Notes: a model not told the origin generated them from the sequence alone. Positions 47,280 through 56,934 are shown, counted from the stretch's first letter. The stretch: DNA of 64,000 nt from Vibrio sp. Hep-1b-8 (GCF_006124995.1 NZ_QEWN01000001.1:95308-159307); one strand, 5' to 3'. Translations and numbers: made by a program.

Positions 47280-48260
47280 TTACAAGTGATGGCAGCGCGC
47301 ATAATGGTCTTCTCCCACCTGGGTCGGCTCGGGAACAGACTGAGTGCATACCGCGCTGGCTTTAAGACAGCGACTGGCAAATGGACAACCGACACTGCTT
47401 GGTCTCCAGAGCGGAATTTCACCTTTTTTCGCGGTCAACTCACGTTTGCCTGCGTTGCCTACTTCAGGCACCGCAGAAAGGAGCAATTGAGAGTAGGGAT
47501 GCTGTGGATTTTGCGTTACATTGTCACTATTGCCCCATTCCACCATGTGACCGACGTACATAACGGCAGTCTTCTCAGCAAAGTAGCGAGCTGTGGCGAT
47601 ATCGTGGGTGATGTACATAAAAGAGATGCCATGTTTATCTTTGAGATCTGACATCAGGTTGAGGATCCCGAGGCGAACCGACACGTCCAGCATTGAAATA
47701 GGTTCATCAGCCAGAATCACATCAGGGTCCACTGCTATCGCACGAGCGATAGCGACACGTTGACGTTGACCACCACTTAATTCATGTGGGAATTTCTCGG
47801 CGGTCTCTTTCACTGGTGACAGACCAACCAGTTCCAGTAGCTCATACACTAATTGTGGAATGGCTTCTTTACCTGCTCGGTTATGGATCATTAGTGGTCG
47901 AGCGATATGGTGATAAATGGTATGAACAGGGTTTAATGAGCCAAACGGATCCTGAAAAATCATCTGAACCTGACGCGCATATTCCAATTCACCGTGCTGT
48001 TTGATGTATTCACCGAGTTCTTGTCCCTTAAACTCAACTCGTCCATCGGTCTTGTCATAGATGCGAGTCAGTATTCGAGCTCCGGTACTTTTACCTGAAC
48101 CAGATTCGCCAACAATAGCCAGTGCTTCACCTTTGCGTAATTCAAATGACACATCGTTGACGGCACGCATAAGATTGCTCTTCGCTGACTGACCAAGAGG
48201 GAAGTCCTTGACGAGATTTTTAACTGAGAGAATGACCTCAGGATTTGTTGTGTTGTCCAT
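47280..48260 (-). CDS. ABC transporter ATP-binding protein, OppF-like
   Basis: A 326-residue ATPase: Walker A GESGSGKSTGARI, signature LSGGQRQRVAIARA, Walker B VILADEPISMLDVS, plus the C-terminal oligopeptide-type extension with a Cys cluster (VGCPFASRCLKASAVC) typical of OppD/OppF, likely an iron-sulphur or zinc site. Pairs with the next ATPase to drive import. In Vibrio, opp-type systems carry chitin- or gluco-oligosaccharides as well as peptides. Confidence 0.92.
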   Translation of the reverse strand: MDNTTNPEVILSVKNLVKDFPLGQSAKSNLMRAVNDVSFELRKGEALAIVGESGSGKSTGARILTRIYDKTDGRVEFKGQELGEYIKQHGELEYARQVQMIFQDPFGSLNPVHTIYHHIARPLMIHNRAGKEAIPQLVYELLELVGLSPVKETAEKFPHELSGGQRQRVAIARAIAVDPDVILADEPISMLDVSVRLGILNLMSDLKDKHGISFMYITHDIATARYFAEKTAVMYVGHMVEWGNSDNVTQNPQHPYSQLLLSAVPEVGNAGKRELTAKKGEIPLWRPSSVGCPFASRCLKASAVCTQSVPEPTQVGEDHYARCHHL

Positions 48261-48272
48261 CTTTCTCTCCTG

Positions 48273-49226
48273 TTATACAAGGTGGCATGAGACTAAATTG
48301 CCATTCTCAACGTGTGTGAGTGTTGGCTCTGCTTGTTTGCACTGAGCAAAACAGACGTTGCAGCGTTCCTGAAAATTACAGCCTTGCGGGATCTGCAATA
48401 AATTCACTGGGTTTCCAGGTATTCCGTATAAACGTTCTTTTGGTCCGTGAATGGTTGGGAACGAAGAGATCAGCCCTTTGGTATACGGGTGTTGAGGATC
48501 ACCGAATACTTTCTGAGCCTCACCAAGTTCGATGAGATTGCCCGCATACATCACACCAATACGATCGGCAATTTCACCCATCAAGCTCAAGTCATGGCTG
48601 ATGAATAGGATCGAGAATCCAAACTTGCTTTTAAGCTCATACAGTTCATTAAGGATTTCTCGCTCAACGACCACATCGAGCGCCGTCGTAGGTTCATCCA
48701 TAATGATTAGCTTTGGTTCAAGTGCTAAGGCGACGGCGATGACGACACGTTGGCGCATACCGCCACTTAACTGGTGGGGGAAGCTGGCCATACGATCGCC
48801 GTGAATTCCGACAATGTTAAGCAGTTCAACCGCGCGCTCATGCGCCTGTTTGTAAGGGATTTTTCGGTGTGCGAGGATCACGTCAGTCAACTGCTCACCA
48901 ATGGTAATGACCGGGTTCAGTGAGTTCATTGCACTTTGAAAGACAACTGAAACATCGTTCCAGCGGAAATTACGCAACTGGCGGTCATTCATTTTTAAAA
49001 CGTCCTGACCGTTGTAGATGATCTCACCTTCAGAAATTAGCGCAGGCGCTTTATGTAGGCGAGAGATGGCAAATGCCAGTGTGCTTTTACCACAACCTGA
49101 TTCACCCGCAATGCCCAATGTCTCGCCTGGTGCGATGGAGAGGCTAACGTTATTGACCGCGCGTGCTACGCCATTAGGAGAAACATAGTCTACGCATAGG
49201 TTATTGATTTCTAGTAACTTACTCAT
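48273..49226 (-). CDS. ABC transporter ATP-binding protein, OppD-like
   Basis: A 317-residue ATPase with GESGCGKSTLAF, LSGGMRQRVVIAVA, IIMDEPTTALDV and C-terminal cysteine motif CNFQERCNVCFAQC. The ATG at 49226 (MSKLLEINNLCVDY) follows GAGG and overlaps the upstream permease stop by 4 bases; a longer frame to 49271 lies within that permease and is rejected. Confidence 0.92.
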   Translation of the reverse strand: MSKLLEINNLCVDYVSPNGVARAVNNVSLSIAPGETLGIAGESGCGKSTLAFAISRLHKAPALISEGEIIYNGQDVLKMNDRQLRNFRWNDVSVVFQSAMNSLNPVITIGEQLTDVILAHRKIPYKQAHERAVELLNIVGIHGDRMASFPHQLSGGMRQRVVIAVALALEPKLIIMDEPTTALDVVVEREILNELYELKSKFGFSILFISHDLSLMGEIADRIGVMYAGNLIELGEAQKVFGDPQHPYTKGLISSFPTIHGPKERLYGIPGNPVNLLQIPQGCNFQERCNVCFAQCKQAEPTLTHVENGNLVSCHLV

Positions 49227-50212
49227 CTTAGACCTCGGCGTTTGTCGGCTTCTTTTTTCAGTTTGTGCCACAACTTCATGTGTGGGCCAGTACGTAGTTT
49301 CGGGTTACTAACTTGGTCAATAGACATGTTAATGAGTGCCAGAGCACCGCCTGTGATAGCAAGAGCCATTGCTGGAACCAGCATTTCCCACCATGCGCCT
49401 GTGTAGAGAGCCGATGAGGTTTGTGCCCAGTACAGCATTGAGCCCCAACTGACTTCAGTTGCATCACCTAAACCAAGAATACCGAGTCCAGCTTCTGAAC
49501 CCATAGCGTAGATAACCGTCCCTAGGAAGCCACCGAACACAATCGATACAAGGTTAGGTAAGATCTCAACTAGGATGATGCGTATCTTTGACTCGCCCAT
49601 CACTTCAGCAGAGATGATGAACTCCTTGTTGCGTATCGCCATGGTTTGCGAGCGTATTACCCGCGCCCCCCAGGGCCAGGAGGTAATCCCGAGTAGTATG
49701 GTGATCACCAGCGACCCAACCTGTCCCAAAAAGGCGGCGAGCACGATTAGCAGTGGTAACTGCGGAAAGACCAGAAAAACGTTAGTCAGGAAGTTAAGAC
49801 GATCATCAATTTTGCCGCCAAAGTAACCTGAAGAGACACCGATGATGACCGCAAGGCTCATGGCAATGACACCTGCTGAAATGGCAACAGTAAGTGACTT
49901 GCGCGCTCCGTAAAGCACCTGACTATATACATCACGGCCGCTACGAGTCGTGCCTAGCACATGTTCTGCATTCGGTGCAACGTGAGGCCTTGCAACCCGT
50001 TTTTCTGGGTTATGAGTGGCAAGTACAGGGGCAAACAACGCACCGGCCAGTACGATAGTAAGTAATAGGCCTCCGATAATCGCTGGTGGGTTACCGTAAA
50101 AGAACGCATATAGTTTGCTAAGAAATTTTTTGACTCGTTGCCAAGAGAACTTTGATTCACGTTGGGTCAAAGCATGGGCAGAAGACGAAGTTGTGTTAAT
50201 GAGTTTGTCCAT
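49223..50212 (-). CDS. ABC transporter permease, DppC-like
   Basis: A 329-residue inner-membrane permease with an N-terminal cytoplasmic tail, one leading helix, RPHVAPNAEHVLGTTRSGRD (the DppC/OppC periplasmic motif) and the EAA loop AEVMGESKIRIILVEILPN. AAGGTG precedes the ATG at 50212, and the gene follows the DppB-like permease by 8 bases. Confidence 0.92.
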   Translation of the reverse strand: MDKLINTTSSSAHALTQRESKFSWQRVKKFLSKLYAFFYGNPPAIIGGLLLTIVLAGALFAPVLATHNPEKRVARPHVAPNAEHVLGTTRSGRDVYSQVLYGARKSLTVAISAGVIAMSLAVIIGVSSGYFGGKIDDRLNFLTNVFLVFPQLPLLIVLAAFLGQVGSLVITILLGITSWPWGARVIRSQTMAIRNKEFIISAEVMGESKIRIILVEILPNLVSIVFGGFLGTVIYAMGSEAGLGILGLGDATEVSWGSMLYWAQTSSALYTGAWWEMLVPAMALAITGGALALINMSIDQVSNPKLRTGPHMKLWHKLKKEADKRRGLR

Positions 50213-50220
50213 GATGCACC

Positions 50221-51195
50221 TTAATTCGAAATACGTGGATCGAGCCAAACGTAAAGTAGGTCGGCAATGAAGTTAGCTGTCAAAACAGCAGAGACTAAGA
50301 TAAGAAGAATGGCTTGGATCAGTGGGTAGTCACGAGCCACAATGCCTTTAAGTAGGATGTTGCCTAGTCCTTGGTAGTTAAACACCACTTCGGTCATGAT
50401 CGAGCCTGCAAATGAGAAACCTATCGCCATAGCAATCGCGGTTGCGACAGGGAGAATCGCGTTTCGACCAGCATAGCGAGACATCACACGATAGCTACTC
50501 AGTCCTTTCGCTTCTGCCATGGTGACGTAATCTTCGCCCAACACGTTAATCATCGCGTTACGCATGTTAAACACCCAAGTCGAGATACCAACAATCACCA
50601 TGGAGCCAACAGGCAGTACCGCGTGCTTAGCTACGCTGGAGATAAACTCCCAGCTAAACGCTGGATCCAGTGACGGGTCGTAGGTGTAGGCGAGCGGCAG
50701 CATCTCTAGCTTTAAGCCAAAGAAATAGAACAGCAGCAGCGCGGTTACTATGTATGGAAAGTTACTGATAAACGCCAGTACTGGCGGTACTACCTGACCA
50801 AAGAAGCCTTCGCGGCGGTAAGAAGCATAGGTACCGATGCTGACACCTATAATCAGAGCAACAATCAGTGAGCCCAGCGCCAGAAACATAGTCCAAGGTA
50901 GGGCGTTGGCGATCACTTCAGACACACTGACAGGGAACATCAGCACAGAAGGGCCAAGATCGAGGGTAAATACACTCTTTATGTAGGCGATGTACTGTTC
51001 AAAGATATTGCCATCAACGAAGCCATACATTTCACGAACAGCGTCCATCTGAGCAGGGTCCATTCGACCTTGAGCCGCAGCAAACAGTGCGTCTACAGGG
51101 TCTCCAGGCATCAGCCGAGGCAACATAAAGTTGAAAGATATCGCAATAAGAAATGCGGTAAAATAAAAGCCAAATCGGCGAACTAAAAACGACAT
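50221..51195 (-). CDS. ABC transporter permease, DppB-like
   Basis: A 324-residue, six-helix permease: opening MSFLVRRFGFYFTAFLIAIS, the DppB-type loop PRLMPGDPVDAL and EAA motif AEAKGLSSYRVMSRYAGRNA. Second gene of the operon, 65 bases after the binding protein; hairpin or RNA stability effects may raise the binding protein over the membrane subunits. Confidence 0.92.
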   Translation of the reverse strand: MSFLVRRFGFYFTAFLIAISFNFMLPRLMPGDPVDALFAAAQGRMDPAQMDAVREMYGFVDGNIFEQYIAYIKSVFTLDLGPSVLMFPVSVSEVIANALPWTMFLALGSLIVALIIGVSIGTYASYRREGFFGQVVPPVLAFISNFPYIVTALLLFYFFGLKLEMLPLAYTYDPSLDPAFSWEFISSVAKHAVLPVGSMVIVGISTWVFNMRNAMINVLGEDYVTMAEAKGLSSYRVMSRYAGRNAILPVATAIAMAIGFSFAGSIMTEVVFNYQGLGNILLKGIVARDYPLIQAILLILVSAVLTANFIADLLYVWLDPRISN

Positions 51196-51260
51196 AACGA
51201 ACCTTTTTAATCAAGGAGCCCAAAGCGAGTTGGGCTCCGTATAGTTGCTAGAGAGAAAGA

Positions 51261-52895
51261 TTATTTAAGGTGTAGGTTGTTTAGAATAATCACGCGCTTA
51301 CCGCCGTCGTACCATACTGGCTGTACGTATGGGTCCTTTTCATTCGGCCAGCCAACGACTTTCTTGGTACTGTACTGGAACCAAGTTGGGTTCGAGAACA
51401 GTGGAATGAATGGCATGTTTTGCGCTGTAAACTCTTGCAGCTCAGAGATGACGGCTTCTTGCTCTTGCGCATTGCCGATCTTGCCAAAGCTATCGATAAG
51501 GTTGTCGATTTCTGGCGAGTTGACGCCGTGCCCCGCATGCCAAGTCTTACCAATGCGAGATGTTGAGAAGTACTCTTGGTAAGCCAGAATTGGGTTCGTT
51601 GCGACCATCGACCAGTTGATCGACATGGTATAGTTGCTTTCTTTAAGGTTCTTATCGTAAACCGCCCAGTCAACCGTTTTGACATTCGCTTTAATGCCTA
51701 CTTCCTCGAAGTACTCAGTGACCATCTGGACAACTTGAATCCAGTCTGTCCAGCCGTTAACGACTTCGATATCGAAAGAAATATTTGAACCATCGGCATT
51801 ATCACGGTAACCGTCGCCGTTCTTGTCCACTAAACCGGCTTCATCAAGTAGTGATTTCGCCTTCTCTGCGTCGTATTGAGTCAGGTAACCGTATTTTTGG
51901 TTCACGCTTTGATCGATGTGAGTTTTGTATAGCTCCGCGATACCGCCTGGATTGTAGTTTGCCGTCGGGTAACCATAGGCTGCGATATCAACGATAGCTT
52001 CACGATCGAGAGCCATAGACAGAGCTTGTCGCACACGAAGGTCATCGAAAGGCTTCTGTTTGGTGTTCACATATAGGTGAATAGCATCGTTTGCTGGGTA
52101 CCAGAAATGGTTGTTTGCCTTGTCTTGAGCAACGAAAGTCGACTCAACATCGGCAATAAAGTTTGAACCCCAGTCGATTTCGCCTTTGATCAGTGCCGGC
52201 TGGATCTGTGAGTTATCGTTGTATGAACGGAAGTTAACACAATCTAAGTAAGGTCTACCTTCAAGGTAGTAATTTGGGTTGCGGCATAGCTCCATCTGTT
52301 GAGGTTTAAGGTATTTCACCACTGTCATTGGACCGCTACCCACTGGGTTAGGGTTAGTGAAAGTGGTGAGGTCACTCACTTTTGACCAAATATGCTTAGG
52401 TACAATGTGGTAGCGCTCTAGATTCCAAGCAAAAGTAGAGTCCGCTTTCTCTAACTGGAAGACGACGGTGGTTTCGTCTGTCGACGTAATAGTTTGTAGA
52501 TTTTTGCCTGACCAAATGCCTTTTTGGTCAAATGCTGGTGCTTCTTTTGTCAGCATAAAACTGTACACAACATCTTCCGCAGTCAGTGGAGTACCATCCG
52601 ACCATTTCAAGCCAGGCTTGAGTTTTAACGTGATGGTTTTTAGGTCGTCTGAATAGGCATAAGATTCTGCAAGACGGAAGTCTGTTTTACCCGTCATGTT
52701 GTTAAAGACCATTAGTGGTTCAAACATGATGCCGTGGTATAGGTCTTTCGTTGTGTAAGGGTTGAAGTTCTCAACAAAGCCTGTGTTGATAATTGGCACC
52801 GTTAGGGTACCACCTTGCTTGATGTCTTCTGCTTGAGCGGCTGTAGAAAGCAGCATACTAGCAGCAATGGTCGCGAGCAGAGTTTTCTTATGCAT
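51261..52895 (-). CDS. Family 5 extracellular solute-binding protein
   Basis: A 544-residue periplasmic binding protein, signal peptide MHKKTLLATIAASMLLSTAAQA with cleavage before EDIK. SBP_bac_5 marks: KPGLKWSDGTPLTAEDVVYS, VRQALSMALDREAIVD and the late FIPLFSNPTW. Vibrio proteins of this type bind chitin oligosaccharides or beta-gluco-oligosaccharides. AAGGA lies before the ATG at 52895 (a GTG one codon upstream is possible). First gene of the operon; a LacI-type palindrome sits 56 bases before it. Confidence 0.9.
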   Translation of the reverse strand: MHKKTLLATIAASMLLSTAAQAEDIKQGGTLTVPIINTGFVENFNPYTTKDLYHGIMFEPLMVFNNMTGKTDFRLAESYAYSDDLKTITLKLKPGLKWSDGTPLTAEDVVYSFMLTKEAPAFDQKGIWSGKNLQTITSTDETTVVFQLEKADSTFAWNLERYHIVPKHIWSKVSDLTTFTNPNPVGSGPMTVVKYLKPQQMELCRNPNYYLEGRPYLDCVNFRSYNDNSQIQPALIKGEIDWGSNFIADVESTFVAQDKANNHFWYPANDAIHLYVNTKQKPFDDLRVRQALSMALDREAIVDIAAYGYPTANYNPGGIAELYKTHIDQSVNQKYGYLTQYDAEKAKSLLDEAGLVDKNGDGYRDNADGSNISFDIEVVNGWTDWIQVVQMVTEYFEEVGIKANVKTVDWAVYDKNLKESNYTMSINWSMVATNPILAYQEYFSTSRIGKTWHAGHGVNSPEIDNLIDSFGKIGNAQEQEAVISELQEFTAQNMPFIPLFSNPTWFQYSTKKVVGWPNEKDPYVQPVWYDGGKRVIILNNLHLK

Positions 52896-52950
52896 CACAT
52901 TGTCCTTATTTAATTATTAAGTTTTGATTCATCCCCGGAAGCACTTATTT

Positions 52951-52966
52951 AAGAAAGCGCTTTCTT
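52951..52966. promoter_or_regulatory. LacI-type operator O1
   Basis: AAGAAAGCGCTTTCTT, a perfect 16-base palindrome with central CG as in LacI/PurR family sites. It lies 56 bases upstream of the binding-protein start. Confidence 0.75.
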
Positions 52967-53259
52967 TAGTGTGTTTTAGTCTTATCGATAGCAGAGTTCA
53001 AACTTTTGTCTTCAAAACAGACCTTAGATCACAGAACCAAACTCGAGTTTAGGTTTGCTTGTATTGAGTGGTGTTTTATTTTAAGTTATTGATATTATTT
53101 GGTTTATATCTGGTTTTATAATTGTTTTGAGTGTGGTTGATGTGCTAGTGACAAGGGGCTTTAAGAGGTTTATTTGAACAAAATAGCGTAAATTTTAGAC
53201 AGCGCTCACTGTTTTTCTTGCTCTAAATTTGCTGATCTTCACAAAATTAGCCAAAACAA

Positions 53260-53275
53260 AAGAAACCGCTTTCTT
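53260..53275. promoter_or_regulatory. LacI-type operator O2
   Basis: AAGAAACCGCTTTCTT, one base from perfect symmetry, 58 bases before the solute-binding-like gene at 53334. Confidence 0.72.
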
Positions 53276-53333
53276 TGGGGTGGTTAAAGAGTAAAGTTTC
53301 AGCCAACAAGCAACCAAGATTTTAAGGGAAGTG

Positions 53334-54116
53334 ATGATTAAATTCTGGAATGGTAACAAGTCATCGGCCAGGCAAGATTATGAATATGAGTTACTTGAGT
53401 GTTTAGTTAGAGAGAGGCAAAAAGAAACCTTAATAGACAATGATTTAACCGATTATCCGTGTGCGCAAGATGAAGGCAATGTACTGGAGAATGGCTGCGA
53501 TATATTGGTCACTGTGGCGGGAAACCGGAAGTTTGCCGGGAAACCTCTGATCGAAATTAAACAGCCGTTGTGTAATGGGTTATTAGGGTGGCGCCTTTGT
53601 ATTGTCGCAACTGACCGAGTCGATGAGTTTGAGAACTTAACTTTGGCACAATTGAAGGGTAAAAAGCTTGGAGTGCCAGCCACCTGGGTTGATGCTGAGC
53701 TATTCAGAGCCCATGGTTTCAATATACTAGAGCAAGGAAACCTGGGTGATATGTTAGGCTGGGTGCAGGATGGAAGCGTCGACTTTATTACTCTGGGGGC
53801 TAACGAAGCCCATGACATACTGGCGCAGAATCAACACTATAGCGACGTGCTCTCCATCGAGCCGACAATGGCAATCTATTATCCATTCCCATTAGTCTTT
53901 TACGTCAACCAGCAACAGGAAGAATTGGCTGAGTTATTGAGCCAGCAGCTGTTAGAAAAAAAGTCTCAGGTAGTTGAGCTATTCAATCACCACTATGGTG
54001 ATGTAATTCGTCAGGCTGCTCTGCAAAAAAGGCGCAAGCTAAGCTTGAGTAATCCTTTGTTGTCAGAGGACTACCACGTGTTGCTTGAAGAATATGAGCC
54101 GTTTGCCGTGGAGTAG
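53334..54116 (+). CDS. Cytoplasmic solute-binding-like protein
   Basis: A 260-residue protein with the fold marks of periplasmic binding proteins (LTLAQLKGKKLGVPATWVDA, DFITLGANEAHDIL, PFPLVFYVNQQQEELAELL) but no signal peptide or membrane segment; AGGGAAGTG just before the ATG supports this start. It is therefore cytoplasmic, perhaps a ligand sensor or chaperone for the pathway sugar rather than a transporter part. It sits behind a LacI-type operator and ends at a shared terminator with the lacI-type gene. Function unknown. Confidence 0.65.
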   Translation: MIKFWNGNKSSARQDYEYELLECLVRERQKETLIDNDLTDYPCAQDEGNVLENGCDILVTVAGNRKFAGKPLIEIKQPLCNGLLGWRLCIVATDRVDEFENLTLAQLKGKKLGVPATWVDAELFRAHGFNILEQGNLGDMLGWVQDGSVDFITLGANEAHDILAQNQHYSDVLSIEPTMAIYYPFPLVFYVNQQQEELAELLSQQLLEKKSQVVELFNHHYGDVIRQAALQKRRKLSLSNPLLSEDYHVLLEEYEPFAVE

Positions 54117-54156
54117 GGCTTAGCTAATCGCCCTTGTGAGAGCAATCAACAATAAA

Positions 54157-54182
54157 AAAGAGCGGCAATCAGACCGCTCTTT
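54157..54182. terminator. Bidirectional terminator
   Basis: AAGAGCGG and CCGCTCTT pair around eight bases with A- and T-runs, serving the solute-binding-like gene (plus) and the LacI-type gene (minus). Confidence 0.9.
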
Positions 54183-54200
54183 GGTGTTTGCTGAGCAAGA

Positions 54201-55199
54201 CTACGACAGTGTGCCAACTGAGTCTCGACAGATGAGTTCAGGCTCAAGTTGCTGTTTTATATTTACTTTCTTCTCATGAACCATAGCCAACACCCCTTTT
54301 GCAGCCTCAACTCCCATCTCTTCGACTGGAAAGTTAACAGTGGTTAAGCGTGGCCTGATGTGAGCGCTGTGGTAGTCGTTGTCAAAGCCGACGACGGAGA
54401 GATCTTTACCGATCACAATATCCCTTTCGACTGCCACATCGTAGACCGCCAACGCAATATTATCGTTCTGACAAAATATTGCGGTTATCTCAGGGGCACG
54501 GTCAAGTAATCGGCGAGCTCGCTCGTGGTTACCGTCATGGTCAAAACGACCTTCAATCACGTAAGAAGGGTTGTACTGAATACTGGCTTCGGCGAGAGCT
54601 AAACGATAGCCTTGCAGGCGATCCCGACTGTCCCCTTTGCTTAGCTGACCGGTAATACAAGCGATGTTCTTATGCCCGTGTTCTAGCAGGTGTTTCGTTG
54701 CCAGATAACCTCCGAGTTCGTTATCAATATAGATACAGTTATCAGCGATATCGGGAATGTAGCGGTTAAGTATGATGGTTGCAGGAGTGTTCTTCACTAC
54801 TTCTATCAACTCATCGTCTGAGAGCTTATCAGAATGAAGAATAAACCCGTCAACACGTTTAGAGCGGAGAAACTCAATTGAGTCTTTCTCTTTGCTATGG
54901 GATTCCTGGCCACTAGTCACGATGAGATGGTTGTTGTTCTGGCGAATCGTATCTTCAGTATGATGCATTAAAGGTCCGTAAAACGGGCCATCTAACGATC
55001 CGACCAACATTCCGATACTGTTTGAGCGGCTTGAAGCAAGTGCTTGAGCAAACGCATTCGGTTTGTAGCCAAGTTGTTCAATCGCAGCATAGACCTTTTC
55101 CCGGTTTGCTTCTTTTACAGTTGGATGATTGTTAATTGCGCGAGAAACAGTAGCTTGCGATACCTTTGCCAACTCAGCGACTTCTTTAATAGTAATCAA
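54201..55199 (-). CDS. LacI-family transcriptional regulator
   Basis: A 332-residue repressor: N-terminal helix-turn-helix and hinge MITIKEVAELAKVSQATVSR, LGYKPNAFAQALASSRSNS, then a periplasmic-binding-like sensor domain (NSIGMLVGSLDGPFYGPLMH, SVVGFDNDYHSAHIRPRLTT). It most probably binds the four palindromes in this locus, one of which lies 133 bases before its own start, giving autoregulation. Inducer unknown, presumably an oligosaccharide or its sugar phosphate. Confidence 0.92.
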   Translation of the reverse strand: MITIKEVAELAKVSQATVSRAINNHPTVKEANREKVYAAIEQLGYKPNAFAQALASSRSNSIGMLVGSLDGPFYGPLMHHTEDTIRQNNNHLIVTSGQESHSKEKDSIEFLRSKRVDGFILHSDKLSDDELIEVVKNTPATIILNRYIPDIADNCIYIDNELGGYLATKHLLEHGHKNIACITGQLSKGDSRDRLQGYRLALAEASIQYNPSYVIEGRFDHDGNHERARRLLDRAPEITAIFCQNDNIALAVYDVAVERDIVIGKDLSVVGFDNDYHSAHIRPRLTTVNFPVEEMGVEAAKGVLAMVHEKKVNIKQQLEPELICRDSVGTLS

Positions 55200-55331
55200 G
55201 GCATTAACTCATTTTAGAACGGGTGAAGGTAGAGCACCTAGCGAGCGTGTTGTTGTTTTACTATTTACTCGCTTTCGAAACCGGACTCTACATTTCTCTC
55301 CATTTTAACGCATAAATGTGATTACAAACCA

Positions 55332-55347
55332 AAGAAAGCGTTTTCTT
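55332..55347. promoter_or_regulatory. LacI-type operator O3
   Basis: AAGAAAGCGTTTTCTT, one mismatch from the palindrome consensus, in the lacI-porin divergent gap. Confidence 0.72.
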
Positions 55348-55504
55348 TGTGAGCTGATTAACTTTTTGTATGGGTGCTTTGTGAGTACTCTGTCTTCAAT
55401 CCAAATATGATTGGCAACCCAGTGTCAATAAGAGCTCTTTTAGCTCAATTGATGACCCTACGCTTTTGAATGCTGCTTATTTTTGGATTTTTTATATCAC
55501 AATA

Positions 55505-55520
55505 AAGAAAGCGCTTTCGT
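55505..55520. promoter_or_regulatory. LacI-type operator O4
   Basis: AAGAAAGCGCTTTCGT, perfect over the inner GAAAGCGCTTTC, ending 25 bases before the porin ATG, where bound repressor would block transcription or early elongation. Confidence 0.75.
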
Positions 55521-55545
55521 TAGCGCGTAATAACATGGAGTTACT

Positions 55546-56874
55546 ATGAAACTGTCAAAGCTAACCCTTGCTTGCGTGATTGCAACGACTGGTGTTACTT
55601 CACTTCCTGCATTTGCCGAGAAATCTGAAGGGTTCGAATTTCACGGCTACTTTCGAGCAGGCGCTTTATATAGTCAAAACGATGATTTTAAACGAGCTAA
55701 GTTTCCTGCATCGAAAGAGCGCCTAGGCCGCTTAGGTGTTGAATCAGACAACCACTTTGAGCTTGCGCTACAAAAAAACTTTGAAAATGATGCAGGCCAG
55801 AAAATTCGCATCAAAACCCGTGCCGCAGCGGACAACGCTCAGTACGCTACCAACCAGCTAGGTGCTAACGCAGACGCGACAAACAGCGAAATTGGTATGG
55901 CAGAAACCTTCGTTGAGTTCGAAGGGGTATCGGAAACAGGGGTTGTTTGGGGTGGTAAGCGTTTTTACGGTAAAGACAATTACATCTTTATGACCGACTT
56001 CTTCTACACAGATATGTCCGGTACGGGTGTTGGTATTGAAGGTGTTGAGCTTGGAGGCAACAAATGGGACTTCGCTTATATCGCAAGTGATAACGCAGGC
56101 GATACGAGTTTCTGGGGTGATAGCAATAACGTGATGCATGCGCTTCACGCAGGTGTCAATTTTGGCAGCGTCGAGTTGCATGCACTGGCGAAGTTTATGC
56201 CAGACAATATGGTCGACTTAGGCAACGGTGCTGGTCTAGAAGCGTTTGCGGATAACGGTTTTGAGATGACCGCTATCGTTCATACTGACTCAGTGTTTGG
56301 CCTATCAGACAAAGGCTTTACCAAGTACATTGCACAGGCAGGTAAGGGCTTGGGTTCTGGTAACCTATTAGGTGGTACGCTAACCACTTACAATACATAC
56401 AAGCCTGGTAGCGATTACCAAAGTTGGTTAACAACAGGTATAGCTTGTGGGACATCATGCTTGAAAGCGGTTGATGAAGACGATATGTCAGTACGCGCTC
56501 TCGCTTGGGGTGGATACTTCTTTGAGAACGGAGTCAGCGTATTCCACTCTATTCAAACTCAATACAATGACTTTGATAACGGCGCTAAGGATGGTTGGGT
56601 GTCTGCCATGGTTCGTCCAACATTCCCAATCTCAGAAAACTTCTTTATCGCTACTGAAGCGGGCTACATGTTCAATTACGAAGAGCGAAATGGCGTCAAA
56701 GCGGACTCTTATGACTACAAGCTAACCGTTGCTCCTACGATGGTTGTGCATTCTGGCTTTGGTCCAAGTCCAGAAATCCGCTTGCTTGCCTCTTACCTAG
56801 ACGGTGAAGATCGTAACGGTAATGGCAAAGATGGTGATTTTATCGTTGGTATTCAAGCGGATATGTGGTGGTAA
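55546..56874 (+). CDS. LamB-type carbohydrate porin
   Basis: A 442-residue outer-membrane porin. Signal peptide ends PAFA before EKSEG. Maltoporin-family marks: FHGYFRAGALYS, RLGRLGVESDN, GGKRFYGKDNYIFMTDFFYT and DMSGTGVGI, with the C-terminal aromatic IVGIQADMWW needed for barrel insertion. It forms trimeric channels for oligosaccharides. GGAG precedes the ATG. Its operator is the same type as that of the ABC operon, so it probably admits the substrate that the transporter imports. Confidence 0.9.
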   Translation: MKLSKLTLACVIATTGVTSLPAFAEKSEGFEFHGYFRAGALYSQNDDFKRAKFPASKERLGRLGVESDNHFELALQKNFENDAGQKIRIKTRAAADNAQYATNQLGANADATNSEIGMAETFVEFEGVSETGVVWGGKRFYGKDNYIFMTDFFYTDMSGTGVGIEGVELGGNKWDFAYIASDNAGDTSFWGDSNNVMHALHAGVNFGSVELHALAKFMPDNMVDLGNGAGLEAFADNGFEMTAIVHTDSVFGLSDKGFTKYIAQAGKGLGSGNLLGGTLTTYNTYKPGSDYQSWLTTGIACGTSCLKAVDEDDMSVRALAWGGYFFENGVSVFHSIQTQYNDFDNGAKDGWVSAMVRPTFPISENFFIATEAGYMFNYEERNGVKADSYDYKLTVAPTMVVHSGFGPSPEIRLLASYLDGEDRNGNGKDGDFIVGIQADMWW

Positions 56875-56894
56875 TTGCCTAAACTGTCCATATT

Positions 56895-56934
56895 GAAGGC
56901 ATCTAACTGCCAAGTGTTGATGCCTTCCTTTTTC
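56895..56934 (+). terminator. Terminator after the porin
   Basis: GAAGGCATC and GATGCCTTC pair around a 15-base loop, followed by CTTTTT. Confidence 0.8.

Larger units (their letters stand above)
52896..53333. other. Divergent regulatory region with two LacI-type operators
   Basis: A 438-base AT-rich gap separating the binding-protein operon (minus) from the solute-binding-like gene (plus). Two palindromes at 52951 and 53260 lie near each gene start, about 300 bases apart, a spacing that could allow looping by a tetrameric regulator. Confidence 0.6.

Noticed and set aside
47286..47651. 121-codon plus-strand frame
   Set aside because: Antisense shadow within the OppF-like ATPase gene.
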